A stretch of DNA of 64,000 nucleotides from Mayamaea pseudoterrestris (GCA_027923505.1 BROI01000008.1:558001-622000); one strand, 5' to 3'; counted from the first letter of the stretch, positions 1-10,804 are shown. Notes: generated from the letters alone by a model not told the origin. Translations and numbers: made by a program.

Positions 1-606
1 CAGCCGTCCATCTTCCTGTCCTTAACTCTCCCGATCCAGACATTGAATGATCCTCCGTGTTACGTTCCGGATCCAACCTAGAAATAGTGGCGTTTTGACG
101 CTTCTTTCCACGTTTGTCTGAAAGCTTTGTCTTGGCTGCTTCCGCTTGCGCTTTGTCTAGTTCGTCAAACGACATTGGCAAGAGTCTCATTGAGCGAGCT
201 GGCTTTTGGCAAACTGGGCAAGATGTCATGGGGACGTTTTCGTGGAGAATCATGCAGCGCTGCAGGAAGACAACTGTTCGTGTGAGCTGCTGGGGGCATG
301 TCGTCATGCGTCATGCGCCATTAGCCTGAGATGATGCGAGGATTCGAAACGTACCGCATGCAGGCAGCAATTACAGTCCAGAATTTTAATGTCGCATCCA
401 GCAACTCCGCACCTGCGGTTATTAATAATGGAGTAAAAGTAAGCGGCGTGAAAGTTGTCAAACATACAGAGACTGGTGATGACGCTCTTTTCGAAACAAC
501 TCGCTAACCTTTTGCAACAGCAGCAGTCCGCCATGATATCCAAAGGAGCCATTTCACAAGCAGCAGCCGATGTCATTTTCGAAGGAACGCCGGCAGATGT
601 AAACAT
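1..606 (-). CDS. Cys-rich RING-like zinc protein, partial
   Basis: Two exons are visible: 606-355, then about 289 to the left edge, joined in phase 0 across a GTACGT...CCCCCAG intron with a CTAAT branch-point-like site. The first exon starts at an ATG and has a CCCC cluster and further Cys and His residues. The second exon has a CPVCQK pair, then a charged Lys/Arg-rich tail that stays open at position 1. The Cys/His spacing suggests a RING or other zinc-binding fold, but I cannot name the family. The 3' end is missing from the window. A ubiquitin- or SUMO-ligase role is a guess from the cysteine pattern only. Confidence 0.5.
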
Positions 607-943
607 GTCTATTCAAAAGTCAATCTGATACTATATAAACACGCACGAACACACAGTCACATTCGAACCTCAGTGTTCCCATGGTGGGTTGCCTCTGCAA
701 CCTCGCGCGCAAAGGAGCCAAACGAAAATCGACGTTTTACTGTGATATTTGGAGTACTCCACTTTCTAGCCCACAGTGATATCCGTGAATCTTTCGCTGG
801 CAGCTGCGTCAGAACGCGCCACGTGTGTCGCTTGTGAGTACCGCTAAGACAGAATTTCGCTATTCACCCTCCCTCCGACTGCCATGAGGAAAAATAAATG
901 AGCCGCTGCATCTTTGCGACATGCATTCACAGTCATCGTTTAC
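607..943. other. Divergent promoter interval
   Basis: Non-coding interval between the minus-strand zinc protein and the plus-strand S28 peptidase. It holds a TATA-like stretch near 632 (CTATATAAAC) and one copy of the recurrent GAGTACCG-type motif at 836-850. I see no RNA gene here. Confidence 0.5.
836..850 (+). promoter_or_regulatory. Shared upstream motif, copy 1
   Basis: GAGTACCGCTAAGAC, about 95 bp before the S28 peptidase start. It is a variant of the motif at 20324 and 36746. Confidence 0.35.
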
Positions 944-2869
944 ATGACGCTCCAAAGATGTTGGTTTATAATCCTCTTACTACCATGGATGGTGCTGTCA
1001 AAACTGCGGAAAAGTATTGTGGATATGTTTTGCACAACGATCCGACAACCGCTGAATCACTTTGCAACTCCTCGACATTCAGTTCCCCACTACGATCAGC
1101 GTTATTGCGCATATGATTTCTCGAGTCCGCAAAATGCCACGTCTCCCGTCTTTTTCTATACTGGAAACGAGTCTCCGCTGGAGACTTACATTAATCATAC
1201 TGGTCTCATTTGGCAGCTAGCGGAGTCGATGCAAGTGACCGTCGTCTTTGCGGAACATCGCTATGAAGGGATTAGTCTTCCGTCTCCAGATATTCCTAAC
1301 TGCCTTGCATATTCATCGTCAGTGCAAGCGATCGCAGATTATGCTCGATTAATTGAGTTACACTACAAACCTCGACCAGTCATCCTCTTTGGAGGGTCGT
1401 ATGGCGGCATGCTCAGTGCTTGGATGAGGATGAAATATCCACACTTGGTGGCGGGAGCCATTGCGGCATCGGCTCCGATCTGGGGATTGCCACTCACGTC
1501 TAGCAAGATTGATGGAGCATCTTCTGCTATTTCGCGAGGCCTCCGACAGTCATACCCTCCAGTACTTGGTGAAGCGATTGTAGACGGAAATAACGCTCGA
1601 CCCGAGCAAGACGGAAACAATTGCGCCAACAATTTGCTTGCTGCATGGCCTTTGGTTCACGTACTGGGAGAATCAACGCGTGGAAGACACTTATTGGCCT
1701 CTTCATTCTCACTTTGCTCGCCCATGACGCACGGCGACGCGGCCACCCTGCTTCGGTGGGCGCAAAGTCCTTGGTTTGATTTAGCGGAAGGGAGCTTCCC
1801 GTATCCAAGTTCGTACCTTCCCTTTGCCTTGACGCACAATCAAAATGTCAGTCTACCAGCGTGGCCTTTGCAAGCTGCCTGCTGGAAAGTGAGCCATTTG
1901 CATCGACATTTGGGCGTCAGTTACGAAGGAAATATGTCGGATGTCCGTTTTAGAATTCGGTATGGAGATAGCAATTTGACTTTGAACGTTGACTGGGAAA
2001 AAAATACTGCAATTTCATATAACTTAAGTCGAATTGATTCATCACTGACGATTCGCAATTTGTTAACGAGCGTTCGCGATGCGGTGGGTGTGTGGTTCAA
2101 CATGACGCGTGACGTTCAATGTTACAATCTGACAGTAGCGCCAAGTACTCGTACTATTTTGCGCAAGCCATTGGCTCGAAATACTCAATTTCGTGAGGAT
2201 ATGTCTGTATCCGTGACACCAGGAGCTATCATCGACCAACGACAATTAACTAACTCTGAGTCTGGCGTCAATCGTACGGCACTCTGCGAACACCGCATCA
2301 GTAGTAGTGGCAGTTGGCCAGCGCTTTGCTGCAACGAAGAAATGAATCTGATCATAACCGACGCTTTTGGGATGGGCAGAGACGTATTTTGGCCGCCGTC
2401 GCATCCTCGAGGGACGCGAAGTTACCGAGACATAGTTACTTACAATCGACTTAACAATATGACAAATGATGACTCCTGCAGAGATAAGCATGGTGCTTTT
2501 GGTCTTTCTAACAATTCAGGCGATCCATGGTCAACTTGGCTAGACACAGTTTACGGAGGAACTCGGATTAAGTCGCATTCAAACATTATTTTTTCAAATG
2601 GTCTTCTCGATCCATGGTCCGCAGCTGGAGTTTACGACGTCGACCCGAGCGACGAGCGCTTTCGCGATGCTTCGAGCTCGCCCGTCCCTGGTGTCTTTAT
2701 GCAGAACATTTCGAATCAAGGCATGATCGCTCTTATCATGGAGCTTGGTGGTCACCACACTGACACTATGTACGATGACAAGGCAGATCCGCCTTCTATA
2801 CGCTTTGTCAGAGAGGTGGAACGAATTAATATTGTTGAGTGGATTAGACAATGGAACAGCCAAGGGTAG
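944..2869 (+). CDS. Serine carboxypeptidase, family S28 (PRCP/DPP2-like)
   Basis: A 641-residue secreted or lysosomal/vacuolar peptidase that should remove residues next to proline. The start is the ATG at 944, which gives a hydrophobic leader (RCWFIILLLPWMV); the open frame upstream of it has only a TTG. The mature part opens with the family's QPLNHF motif. The nucleophile elbow GGSYGG puts Ser at about residue 152, NGLLDPWS gives the Asp near 556, and GGHHTD gives the His near 604-605, so the triad is complete and in family order. Several N-glycosylation sequons (NATS, NHTG, NMSD) agree with secretion. There is no intron. The protein is longer than typical S28 enzymes (about 450-500 residues) because of a large insert in the middle. 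Confidence 0.9.
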   Translation: MTLQRCWFIILLLPWMVLSKLRKSIVDMFCTTIRQPLNHFATPRHSVPHYDQRYCAYDFSSPQNATSPVFFYTGNESPLETYINHTGLIWQLAESMQVTVVFAEHRYEGISLPSPDIPNCLAYSSSVQAIADYARLIELHYKPRPVILFGGSYGGMLSAWMRMKYPHLVAGAIAASAPIWGLPLTSSKIDGASSAISRGLRQSYPPVLGEAIVDGNNARPEQDGNNCANNLLAAWPLVHVLGESTRGRHLLASSFSLCSPMTHGDAATLLRWAQSPWFDLAEGSFPYPSSYLPFALTHNQNVSLPAWPLQAACWKVSHLHRHLGVSYEGNMSDVRFRIRYGDSNLTLNVDWEKNTAISYNLSRIDSSLTIRNLLTSVRDAVGVWFNMTRDVQCYNLTVAPSTRTILRKPLARNTQFREDMSVSVTPGAIIDQRQLTNSESGVNRTALCEHRISSSGSWPALCCNEEMNLIITDAFGMGRDVFWPPSHPRGTRSYRDIVTYNRLNNMTNDDSCRDKHGAFGLSNNSGDPWSTWLDTVYGGTRIKSHSNIIFSNGLLDPWSAAGVYDVDPSDERFRDASSSPVPGVFMQNISNQGMIALIMELGGHHTDTMYDDKADPPSIRFVREVERINIVEWIRQWNSQG

Positions 2870-3074
2870 TTATGGTAAATGTCAAGAAAAATATCTAAAC
2901 TTATATGTATCAGGTAGCAGCACGCTAAGTACAATATCGCAATAGTTCGCTCCAACTTCGGAATATATCACAGCGCCGAACCGAAGAGTAAGCCCGATCG
3001 CAAGCGCCTGTTACTGCATCAGAAATGTACATTTGATATGCGAATAATGCAAGCGACTTAAGCACCGATTCACT

Positions 3075-4166
3075 TTAAGACGTTCGAGTACCATCGATAT
3101 CCACCCCTTCACGGTCTTCCGTCGAGACAGATCGAGCAAGATCCTTAGCCGCAGGTTGTCCTCTGTTGCTTGATAGCAAACTAGGGCCTGTGGAAACTCC
3201 GGTGACGCTAATAGGCGAGAGCGTCCGCTGCTGTTCCGCGGCTGCCGTGTTTTGAGCAGCCAGTTCGTGCAGTCGATGTCGGCAAAGCTGGAAGCTCTCA
3301 ACATCCAAAAAACTCGGTAGCTGAACTTGGATAGTAAGCGATAAAGCCGCCATGGCAATGATGGAAGGCTTCTGTGCTGAAAAGAATGAATCTACAACAG
3401 AATGCTCGACCAGAAACGTTGCAGTGTCGAGGATATCCTGATGATCAGCCGCCGCAAAATCGTTTGCATGAACGACGAGACCTTTCCAGTAATGATAGAG
3501 AAAGTCAATCGCAGTAGGCGGATGTACAAGCCACTCGAGTGTTGCGAGTATCTTGTATTCCATATCGATGATTTGCTGCTTGGTAAATCGTCCTTCAATG
3601 TGATGAGCCATGCAACTGACGGGAAGGACTCGCGCATTGCCGGAAAGTTTCATGGCAAGGAAGACACTACCGACGGAGAGCAGCTGATAATCATGGCAGG
3701 ATGTGCAAGGCTTCGAAATAATCATTCGATCAATATAGTTTAAGGCAACCGAGACGCATTCTCGAGGAAAGTTGTAATGATCCATGACTGCATAGTGTAA
3801 ATTATGAGATTTGAGACGACAGCGTGAGGACGTGAGAACCCTCGCCAATGTAGACTAAATATCACTACCAGGTAATCATGACATCTTCTCGTCGAGTAGT
3901 AAGAACCGACGCGGCAGCGTTTAGCTCAAACGATTACACTTACTCCGTAGTGCCCATTCACCAATCTTGTTGCGAGCTACAGGTGTCGGTATCCACGTGA
4001 CTTTGCTTTCTGCTGCATTCGCAGTCGAGGTCGAGGTACAGGAAGCAATCTCGCTAGTCACAAGCTGGGAGTAGTAGCGACATTCTTGATGGAGGAGAGC
4101 TTGCATTAAAGTCGGAGTCAGGTTACTGCGCTGTTGATTGTCGGCCGTAAATTTATGTGGTGTCAT
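3075..4166 (-). CDS. Cyclin with N-terminal cyclin box (diatom-type/PHO80-like)
   Basis: A two-exon gene. Exon 1 starts at the ATG at 4166 and ends near 3944 with the stretch RNKIGEWAL, the usual start of a cyclin box. After an intron of about 100 bp, exon 2 (from near 3850) carries the rest of the box: MDHYNFPRECVSVALNYIDR, then LLSVGSVFLAMKL and DMEYKILATLEWLVHPPTA. These match cyclin helices 1 to 5. The C-terminus is Ser/Thr-rich, with a putative PEST-like tail. Diatom genomes carry an expanded set of such atypical cyclins, thought to tie the cell cycle to nutrients and light. The exact splice phase is uncertain; GTAAGT near 3944 is the best donor by sequence but does not give a clean phase with the nearest acceptor. 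Confidence 0.8.
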
Positions 4167-4556
4167 GGTAAAGATTCAGTTGACAAATGACAGCACACGG
4201 TCAACGCAAGATCGATCAAAGTAGGTTTATTACTGGCTCATGAGGAGGCTAGCCTTTTATCAGAATTAAGACAGGTAGAGTGCATACCAATAGACTGTAA
4301 TGCAATGCTCAAGGGCAGCAGGGAAACATGAAGGCACACCTCGTCCTCGTGAGGTTTCGGTGCGAACGAAGGCCGTCGAGATTTTGTTCGCTTCCGTGTT
4401 CCGTTGACGCGTCTTTTCATGCACGCATGTGACACCTTTCATTCACTGTCAAAACAAAACTTCGACGGGAGTCGTCGAGCTAGAATAGCAATGCGAAGTG
4501 GATACAAGTACAGTAACATAGTAGCAAAATAGGAGTTACTCGTCCTAACTACAAAA
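4167..4556. other. Intergenic, nothing recognised
   Basis: About 390 bp between the cyclin start and the end of the next minus-strand gene. It has only short random reading frames and no recognisable RNA or repeat. Confidence 0.4.
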
Positions 4557-5771
4557 TTATAAGCCAGAGAAATCAACAAAGGACGCCAAATCCTCGTAGC
4601 ATGCTGCCCGAAGCTTCTCGCTGACCAGTTGTCGGACTGAAGACCACTGCTTGCCTTCAAGCGCAGCGATATCTACAAGACTATTGACTTCATCAATGAT
4701 TGATTGGTCCAAAGTTTTACCATGTTGAGAATCCTCCCGCTCCATCTCTTTTATCTTGTCGTAAAATGTCTTGAGCTTCGTGAGAGCTACATCTGTCGGA
4801 TCAGAAACGTCTGCAACTTGCGCAATGACAGCCACTTCTCGCAAATCTTCTCGAAAAAATCCAACAGTTGAGAGCGGAAGGTGAAGGCACATGCGCGCCG
4901 CATCGCGTGCTTCTTCTTCGCGCTGAGAAAAAGATCGAAGTAGCTTGGCATACGACAAAAAAGTGGATCCAAAACCGGGCAGCTTCCTGCTGGCAGTTTC
5001 GGCAGCGATAAGAGACGATCGTTCGTCACCTTTGCTAGCGTGCTGCTTTGACATGTTCTCATAAAGATCAGGGAAGGGTCCTACGCGGAGTAAAACGTAC
5101 TTATCGACGCCGTATCCCAATTTTTCGACAGCACCCGGTGTGTACGGATCGTCGAGCCCTTCTTTTCCCAATGATCCTGCTCCCAGTCCATCATTGTACA
5201 ATTCCACAACATCAGCGTCCGTTGCTTCAGCGTCGCATTCGCATACAATGCGTCGCATCAAGTGCTCTGAGTTAAGTGCCAGCAGTCTCATACCTGGCGC
5301 CCCAGCCGCCGATTCAACGATTGGCCAAGGTTGATGGCGGTTATCGTCGAGACTATTATCAGCATGTGGGTCACGATATGCGCAAATGTAGTTTCCCGAT
5401 TTACTTGACTTAGCAATTGGGTACAGAAAGGGATGTAGATTGTATAGTTCGTCGGATGCTATTGTCGTTGCTCTATCCATGGAAGAAATGAGCTCTGGCG
5501 TATCTTGGTTAGATAATGGCAGGGTTACCGGAACCATGTCATTCTTAAAGTCGCAGCCAATGCTTCCTGGGGCACCTCTACGGGATAGTAGTTGCTGCAG
5601 CTTGCAGAGACGCGAAATATAGTTTTCGACAGGTGAGGCCGAGGTCGACGATGATGCAAGCAAGCGCGTCGTTGTGCAGCGATTTGATGCCGACAAGCGG
5701 CATGCAAAGCCCCCGACAGTGATTGGTCGCACCGTTAATAAAGTCAGTAGCATGGTGGCCTCTCTTATCAT
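4557..5771 (-). CDS. Conserved plastid-type protein of unknown function
   Basis: A 404-residue single-exon protein. The N-terminus is hydrophobic (TMLLTLLTVRPITVGGFACRL) and followed by a Ser/Thr-rich, Arg-containing stretch, which resembles a bipartite plastid leader with a GFA cleavage context. The body has conserved-looking motifs, including MRLLALNSEHLMRR, ARMCLHLPLSTVG and DPTDVALTKLKTFYDKI, which remind me of an unnamed chloroplast protein family of plants and algae. I cannot assign a reaction. The N-terminal two-thirds is a mixed alpha/beta sequence; the C-terminal third is helical and charged. The start ATG at 5771 is the only one that keeps the leader. Confidence 0.7.
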   Translation of the reverse strand: MIREATMLLTLLTVRPITVGGFACRLSASNRCTTTRLLASSSTSASPVENYISRLCKLQQLLSRRGAPGSIGCDFKNDMVPVTLPLSNQDTPELISSMDRATTIASDELYNLHPFLYPIAKSSKSGNYICAYRDPHADNSLDDNRHQPWPIVESAAGAPGMRLLALNSEHLMRRIVCECDAEATDADVVELYNDGLGAGSLGKEGLDDPYTPGAVEKLGYGVDKYVLLRVGPFPDLYENMSKQHASKGDERSSLIAAETASRKLPGFGSTFLSYAKLLRSFSQREEEARDAARMCLHLPLSTVGFFREDLREVAVIAQVADVSDPTDVALTKLKTFYDKIKEMEREDSQHGKTLDQSIIDEVNSLVDIAALEGKQWSSVRQLVSEKLRAACYEDLASFVDFSGL

Positions 5772-6108
5772 GGTGATTTCCGCCTTGTGTACTCAGTTTG
5801 TGAATCTGCTAGGTAGCCGTGGGCCATGGCGGTAGAGGGTAACTCGATGGTCGTCGAAGGTACAGTATTGTGATGGCAAGCGACTGACGCATTTCATGCG
5901 AGCGTCGTAGCGGTACTTTTAAGCCAATCAGAATACAAATTTGAGTTGGTAGAGCCCTTCACATACTGTAGTTAACTGCAAGCATGAACAAGTACAGTAC
6001 AAGTCTCCGGTGTTATAATCCATGCCATAATTATGTTCGGTTCCGTCTACCTATATGATAGCTTAATGTCCCGCATACTCAGAAAATGAGTGTCTCTCAG
6101 TTACACAA
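5772..6108. other. Promoter of the plastid-type gene
   Basis: About 340 bp between the start of the plastid-type gene and the 3' end of the CRAL-TRIO gene, both on the minus strand. The only structured signal I see is the motif copy at 5904-5918. Confidence 0.4.
5904..5918 (-). promoter_or_regulatory. Shared upstream motif, copy 2
   Basis: On the minus strand it reads AAGTACCGCTACGAC, about 135 bp upstream of the plastid-type gene that starts at 5771. It differs by one base from the copy at 36746. Confidence 0.4.
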
Positions 6109-7170
6109 TTACGGAAGGCTCGGGCCCTCTATGAACGACATGTGTCGCTCATTTTCAATTAATTCGATCATTTTCAACTCAAGAAACTCCTCGAGTTGCT
6201 TGTATGGAGGAGGTGATTGTTTATCGTTGCTTCCTGACATAAGAGAAAACTTCTTTCTCGTTTCAGTGTCAATAAAGTAGCGAATCGTCGTCCATACCCA
6301 GCCAAACATGTGCGGAATGGGATAAACAAGTGCAGAACCAAGTCGCTCGGGAAAGTTGGATAATAACAAAGGAATTGTATGTTTTGCGAATGATATGAAG
6401 CCTGTTATTGGCATGTTGGGCCAGCCAACACCTGATCGCACATCGACAATGACACAAAGACGTTCCAGTGAATCGCGTTTTAATTTTTGGTCGCAGTAAA
6501 GAGCAATAGCGAGAGAGTACACCATAGTATCTGCGATTTGATCATCGATCAAACCAGGTAGTATTTGCAATATCCTATATTCCTGTCGACAAACGGCATT
6601 GGAGGGCATACGAGCCACGCGAGGCAAGTCAATAGCGAGTTTACCATGCGCATGTAGAGCCCTCGCCGCAGCAAGGTTCCATTCACCATGATCAGCATCA
6701 GCAATTGCAGTAGACATTATGTTGATATCTCGCGGCAATGGCTCATACTGGCTCTTCCACTGAATGTAGGAAGCGAGGGAGTCTGTCGATCGCTTCATGT
6801 CGCCGTTTCGTGCCGCCAAGAATCTAAATCGCTCTTCCTTTGTTGACTCTGAAACAGCTTCCTCAAGCATTGCTTGAGCCTCATCTTGAGCTTGCTTCAA
6901 ATGAGTCGTTTCGTCTGGTTGTGATGCTTCGTCCTCTGAATCCGAGAGGGTCGATTGGTGAGGGACCTCGTCATGTCGAAGCAAGAGCGATTTCGAAGCT
7001 TCATCCTGCACCTCCAATGTAGATAGCTGTCGTCGGAGTTTCCAGGACCATAGCGATACCAGGAAAGCAAGCAGATTGGTAGTTACAGCAACCATTGCAA
7101 AAACAAGGTTCATGTTCGTGGGTTCTTCGCTTCGAGTCTTTCGATTTGTTGGGTGATTGGCAATTGGCAT
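6109..7170 (-). CDS. CRAL-TRIO (Sec14-like) lipid-binding membrane protein
   Basis: A 353-residue protein with one N-terminal membrane segment (VFAMVAVTTNLLAFLVSLW) followed by an acidic, coiled linker. From about residue 140 comes a Sec14-like CRAL-TRIO domain: LERLCVIVDVRSGVGWPN, then the conserved NFPERLGSALVYPIPHMFGWVW stretch (NYPERL.....N.P..F.. in the family) and TETRKKFSLMSG. Members bind phosphoinositides, phosphatidylcholine, tocopherol or other hydrophobic ligands and move or present them at membranes. The ligand cannot be read from sequence. The N-terminal anchor should tether the domain to a membrane. Confidence 0.85.
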   Translation of the reverse strand: MPIANHPTNRKTRSEEPTNMNLVFAMVAVTTNLLAFLVSLWSWKLRRQLSTLEVQDEASKSLLLRHDEVPHQSTLSDSEDEASQPDETTHLKQAQDEAQAMLEEAVSESTKEERFRFLAARNGDMKRSTDSLASYIQWKSQYEPLPRDINIMSTAIADADHGEWNLAAARALHAHGKLAIDLPRVARMPSNAVCRQEYRILQILPGLIDDQIADTMVYSLAIALYCDQKLKRDSLERLCVIVDVRSGVGWPNMPITGFISFAKHTIPLLLSNFPERLGSALVYPIPHMFGWVWTTIRYFIDTETRKKFSLMSGSNDKQSPPPYKQLEEFLELKMIELIENERHMSFIEGPSLP

Positions 7171-7292
7171 CAGGCATCGCAGAATTTCGGATTCTGTGTT
7201 GTTAATAATAGCTAAAATTTTCGCACGTCGCCGTCACACATTCGGCACCTTCACCATGAGAAAAAATGACCGCGCTCTGCCGAGAGTCAAAC

Positions 7293-8876
7293 ATGGCCAC
7301 ACCTACCGGTGGTGAGAAAGAAAGCTTTAATCTAGTAATAGAGACTGTCAAGCTATTTCACATTGGTATTCCATCGGCAAGTGGCTGACGGCGCGTGGCA
7401 AACGTTGATTGACCGTCTATTCATTCATCGCTTCATCGCCGTACCTCACACCTCACATTACTACTTAATGTCACACGTCTGCAGGTAGCTGTACAGTTCA
7501 ATCTCTATGTCATATTCCCCATAACAGCCAGTGCCGTCGGCAAAACACTGGGAGCGCAGGATCTCGCAGCCTTTTCACTGGGCTCACTCGTCGGAAGTTT
7601 AACGTGCCTTTCCGTCATTGTTGGATCGCTTTCGGCTGCTGATACTCTCATGCCCAGAGCCTATGGTTCAGGTCACTACGATGAAATTGGTCAACTGGCA
7701 ATCCGCAGTTTTGTAGTATGTGGAGCAATCATGCTCCCTTTGCTTGTTGCTTTATCGCAAGCAACCTGGATCGAATCCTTGTTGAGCAGTCTTGGACAAG
7801 ACGCAACTGTTTCCGCCAAAGCAGCTACCTGGATCCAAATTTATCTCATTGGAGTCCCACCCAATATTCTTTTACGAATCATTCAGCGATTCTGCGTCGC
7901 TCAGCATCGACCTTGGCCGCCCGTAGCGGCCTCAATCATGCCAAGCGTCATCATGTTTCAGTTCCTGGTGCAGCGGTGTATACACTGGTTTGGATTCTTG
8001 GGATCTGCAATTGCCATTGTCACCTGCCAGTGGATGATGTGCTTTATGCTATTGTTACACATGCGAATCTTTCGCGGAACTGCATACGTGTCTGCTTCGT
8101 GGCCAGGCATGTCGTTGTCTTATCTGAGGGAGTCGCTCGCTCTGGAGCCGATGAAACATTTCCTTCACTTGAGTCTCGGAGGAGTGGCAGCTCTCAGCGA
8201 ATGGTGGTTTTGGGAGTGCATGTGCCTTGTTGCGGGTACCTTTGGCGTCGTTGAACTATGCGCGCACAGCATTGCCTACAACATTATTCCACTTTGCTTC
8301 ATGCTACCCTTGGGAATGAGCATTGGTCTTTCTGTTCGCATGGGGGCAGTTTTGGCTTATGATCCCTCCGTTGCAAAGAAGATGGCTGCCTATACGCTGC
8401 TGCTTGCAGCGATTGCTGGTGTGCTAATGAGCATACTACTCTACATGTTCCGAATGCATGTGATTGAATTATTTACCAGCGATCCTGACGTGCGTCAGCA
8501 ATGTCTTACCATCTGGGGCAGAGTTTGCTGCTACGTTGTTGTTCTATACGTGTTTGGAATCAATGGAGCTATTCTGAGAGCGCTCGGCTTGCAATGGACC
8601 ATGGCTGCTGCCTTGGGTGGGACCTTGTGGGCGGCGGCCCTGCCAACAATTCTCTGGATTTCTGTACACAACGAAGGTGGATTGGTCAGTCAATGGACTT
8701 TGCTGCCGATATTCTACATGTTGCTGCAACTCTTGCTCGCGTCATGCTACACATCATTCGATTGGGAGGCCCGTCGTGCTCAGATACAGCCCTTGACGAT
8801 TCACCAGTTGATGGATAATGGTAACGGTGAAGAGCAGCTGCCACTCTTGCCTGCGGCAGGAATTGAAGTTTTATGA
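7293..8876 (+). CDS. MATE family efflux transporter
   Basis: A two-exon gene: 7293-7380 and 7489-8876 (GTGGCT donor, GGTAG acceptor, phase 1) give 491 residues. The product has about twelve hydrophobic helices with MATE-type pieces, including an N-terminal LGAQDLAAFSLGSLVG segment, ADTLMPRAYGSGHYDEIG in the family's QAYGA loop position, and GVPPNILLRIIQRF in the P-P-Q-R loop of the sixth to seventh helix. MATE proteins export organic cations and metabolites in exchange for H+ or Na+. The gene is divergent from the CRAL-TRIO gene, with 122 bp between the start codons. Substrate and membrane are unknown. The short first exon is inferred from frame and splice sites only. Confidence 0.85.
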
Positions 8877-9134
8877 CGATCATGCGTAAATCTCTGCGTA
8901 ACTTTCTCAAATTCTCGTTTGCCAAGCAGCAACACCCAAATTATATTGGTGATGCTCATATCGCAGTGACGCACAAATTATTGCGTGTGATGGCGAATAT
9001 AACACGTTAGTAACTTCATTTTTCAATAGTTCAACAGAACTACTAACTCAGAAGTACCATCAGGTATCTTGGTACAACTAAGTTAGCTCGTTGAACGATC
9101 GAATCATTCCATTCGTCACAGCGTCACCGATCCA

Positions 9135-9428
9135 ATGAAGATTCTTGATACAGAAGACGATATGCAGACACGTCCCAGCGGCGGCTTTGGCGAGCGACCC
9201 GTCTACGAAACGCAAGCGTACATTGCGAGACCTGCAGGAGATCTCGGCGACTGGAAGGATTTTACTAGTGCGGAATTGAATGACGCAGTCATGCAGAGTG
9301 GAGATAAAATAATGGAGGAAGGTATAGTTATCGTTGTGGCTAATACTGGCAAGATTATTCGACGAGGCGTGGGCAAAATTCCATGGCGGCAAATCGTAGA
9401 TGAGCTGGAGGAGGCCGTCAGGGCATAA
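9135..9428 (+). CDS. Small hypothetical protein (97 residues)
   Basis: A short single-exon frame with an ATG start. It has a mixed acidic/basic composition and a plausible compact fold: two amphipathic helices around the beta-like stretch GIVIVVANTGKIIRRGVGKI. I do not recognise it. The overlapping minus-strand frames look like shadows because of their composition. Codon use resembles its neighbours, which is the main reason to list it. Confidence 0.45.
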   Translation: MKILDTEDDMQTRPSGGFGERPVYETQAYIARPAGDLGDWKDFTSAELNDAVMQSGDKIMEEGIVIVVANTGKIIRRGVGKIPWRQIVDELEEAVRA

Positions 9429-9829
9429 AGATATAAGCGTCGCCGTTCCATTAAACCGTACCGGTAGAGCATGATCATTGTATTGCGCAGCACGCACCAT
9501 GTGGCGAAGCAAGCATTATGTGTACCTTGGTTTTGTGAACCGAACGCTCCAATAATATGATGATGATGCGTTGAAGGCCTAAAGCAAGAAAAGCAGTTAG
9601 TCAATGTTGCTCTTGATAATCCCAGAATGCGGCTGCACGAATTTGCAATACACTCTCCCTTTTATGGCAAAAGCCGAATCGCCCATGCGTTGACGGCACA
9701 GGTTGAATCGTGTCTATCTCGCACCCATTGGAAAACTTTCCACTCGTAAATAAAGAGGGAAGGCCTAGTAAGGATGCTTGCGCGAGCTGCGACCCATAGT
9801 GCACTTACCAGGTGCTTGCGTTTTTTTCC
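9429..9829. other. Intergenic, 3' ends of two convergent genes
   Basis: About 400 bp between the small plus-strand gene and the 3' end of DDRGK1. It contains short open stretches only. On the minus strand, a good splice donor (CTG|GTAAGTGC) near 9810 lies just after the DDRGK1 stop codon and could belong to a 3'-UTR intron. Confidence 0.3.
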
Positions 9830-10804
9830 TCAACCTCCACTGATCGACTGCATCATCGTCTCCTCCACAATCGCTGACACATCGTGAGGAGTAACAGATC
9901 CGCGCTCAATGACAGCAGATGCAATCGCAACCAGTTCATCATGGTCCAAAAACAAGAAACATTCTTCATTGTCAGATACGCCTGTCAACCTTTCTTCTTT
10001 AAGCAAGGTCTTGATACGATTACCGATTGTACTAGCAGGAATTCCAAACTCGTCTGCAATGTCACCTACATTTACGTATTTCTTAGCCTTGGCAAGATCA
10101 GCAAACTGGTCAACACTCATGGAGCTCGTCGGCGTTGACAGGAAAGTGTCCCATTCCTTTAACGTAGCCTCTTCCCGCGCTTTCATCTCTTTTTTCTTTC
10201 GAGTCGCTTCCTCCTGCTGTCGTCTAGCTTCGTCGACTTCCCGTTGCTCCTTGTCCTTTCGCGCTGCATCTTGCGCTAGTCTTTGCTGCTCCAAACGATC
10301 AGCCTCGAACAGCTTCCGTTCTGTCTTTTCCTGTGCTTTTGCAGCTTTTTGACGTTCCTTTCTGCTCATAGTAGCATGTTGTTGCGGTTGAGTTGGACTC
10401 TCCCATCGCCCATCTTGGCCTTGGCGTTCCATCCGTCGCTTCTCCTTCATTATGACGTGTGCACGAGCTCGTCGCTCTGCTCGAGTGAGTGTGGAAACAT
10501 CGGATCGCTTCAGCCTGTCTTCGTAAACTTCATCGTTGCCGATTTCCCCGTCAAGCTCTGCAGACGTCTTGAGGCGAACTACAATCACACTGAAAATGGT
10601 GGCGGCGAGAGCGACGAACCCGCAGGCGGAAACAATAAGCAGAGCGGCATTAGATAACGGCACATCAACGGATCCGCCAAGTGGCCCGTTAGTCATGGCA
10701 ATAATAAAATCACGGATGTTATCCGTCACATTCAAGCGAAAGGTTTGAAGACTGGTCCATGGCGTGGATGAATGGCGCGCCGCGACCGCCGCGATTGTTT
10801 TCAA
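9830..10804 (-). CDS. DDRGK1: DDRGK domain-containing protein 1 (UFBP1), UFMylation adaptor
   Basis: A 324-residue protein. A single membrane segment near residues 51-72 (LLIVSACGFVALAATIFSVIVV) is followed by a long, highly charged coiled coil (residues about 100-225, rich in RKEKEE and RRQQEEA). The C-terminal winged-helix DDRGK domain includes VNVGDIADEFGIPASTIGNRI, LLKEERLTGVSDNEECFLFL and ELVAIASAVIERGSVTPHDVS. In animals and plants DDRGK1 anchors the UFL1 E3 ligase to the ER and directs UFM1 attachment, for example to ribosomes during ER-phagy. The DDRG signature itself is replaced here by SDNEEC. Topology and length match the family. Confidence 0.9.
   Translation of the reverse strand: MKTIAAVAARHSSTPWTSLQTFRLNVTDNIRDFIIAMTNGPLGGSVDVPLSNAALLIVSACGFVALAATIFSVIVVRLKTSAELDGEIGNDEVYEDRLKRSDVSTLTRAERRARAHVIMKEKRRMERQGQDGRWESPTQPQQHATMSRKERQKAAKAQEKTERKLFEADRLEQQRLAQDAARKDKEQREVDEARRQQEEATRKKKEMKAREEATLKEWDTFLSTPTSSMSVDQFADLAKAKKYVNVGDIADEFGIPASTIGNRIKTLLKEERLTGVSDNEECFLFLDHDELVAIASAVIERGSVTPHDVSAIVEETMMQSISGG

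Noticed and set aside
9078-9604. Two minus-strand frames of 130-145 codons
   Set aside because: They lie opposite the small plus-strand gene, have biased composition and no motif.
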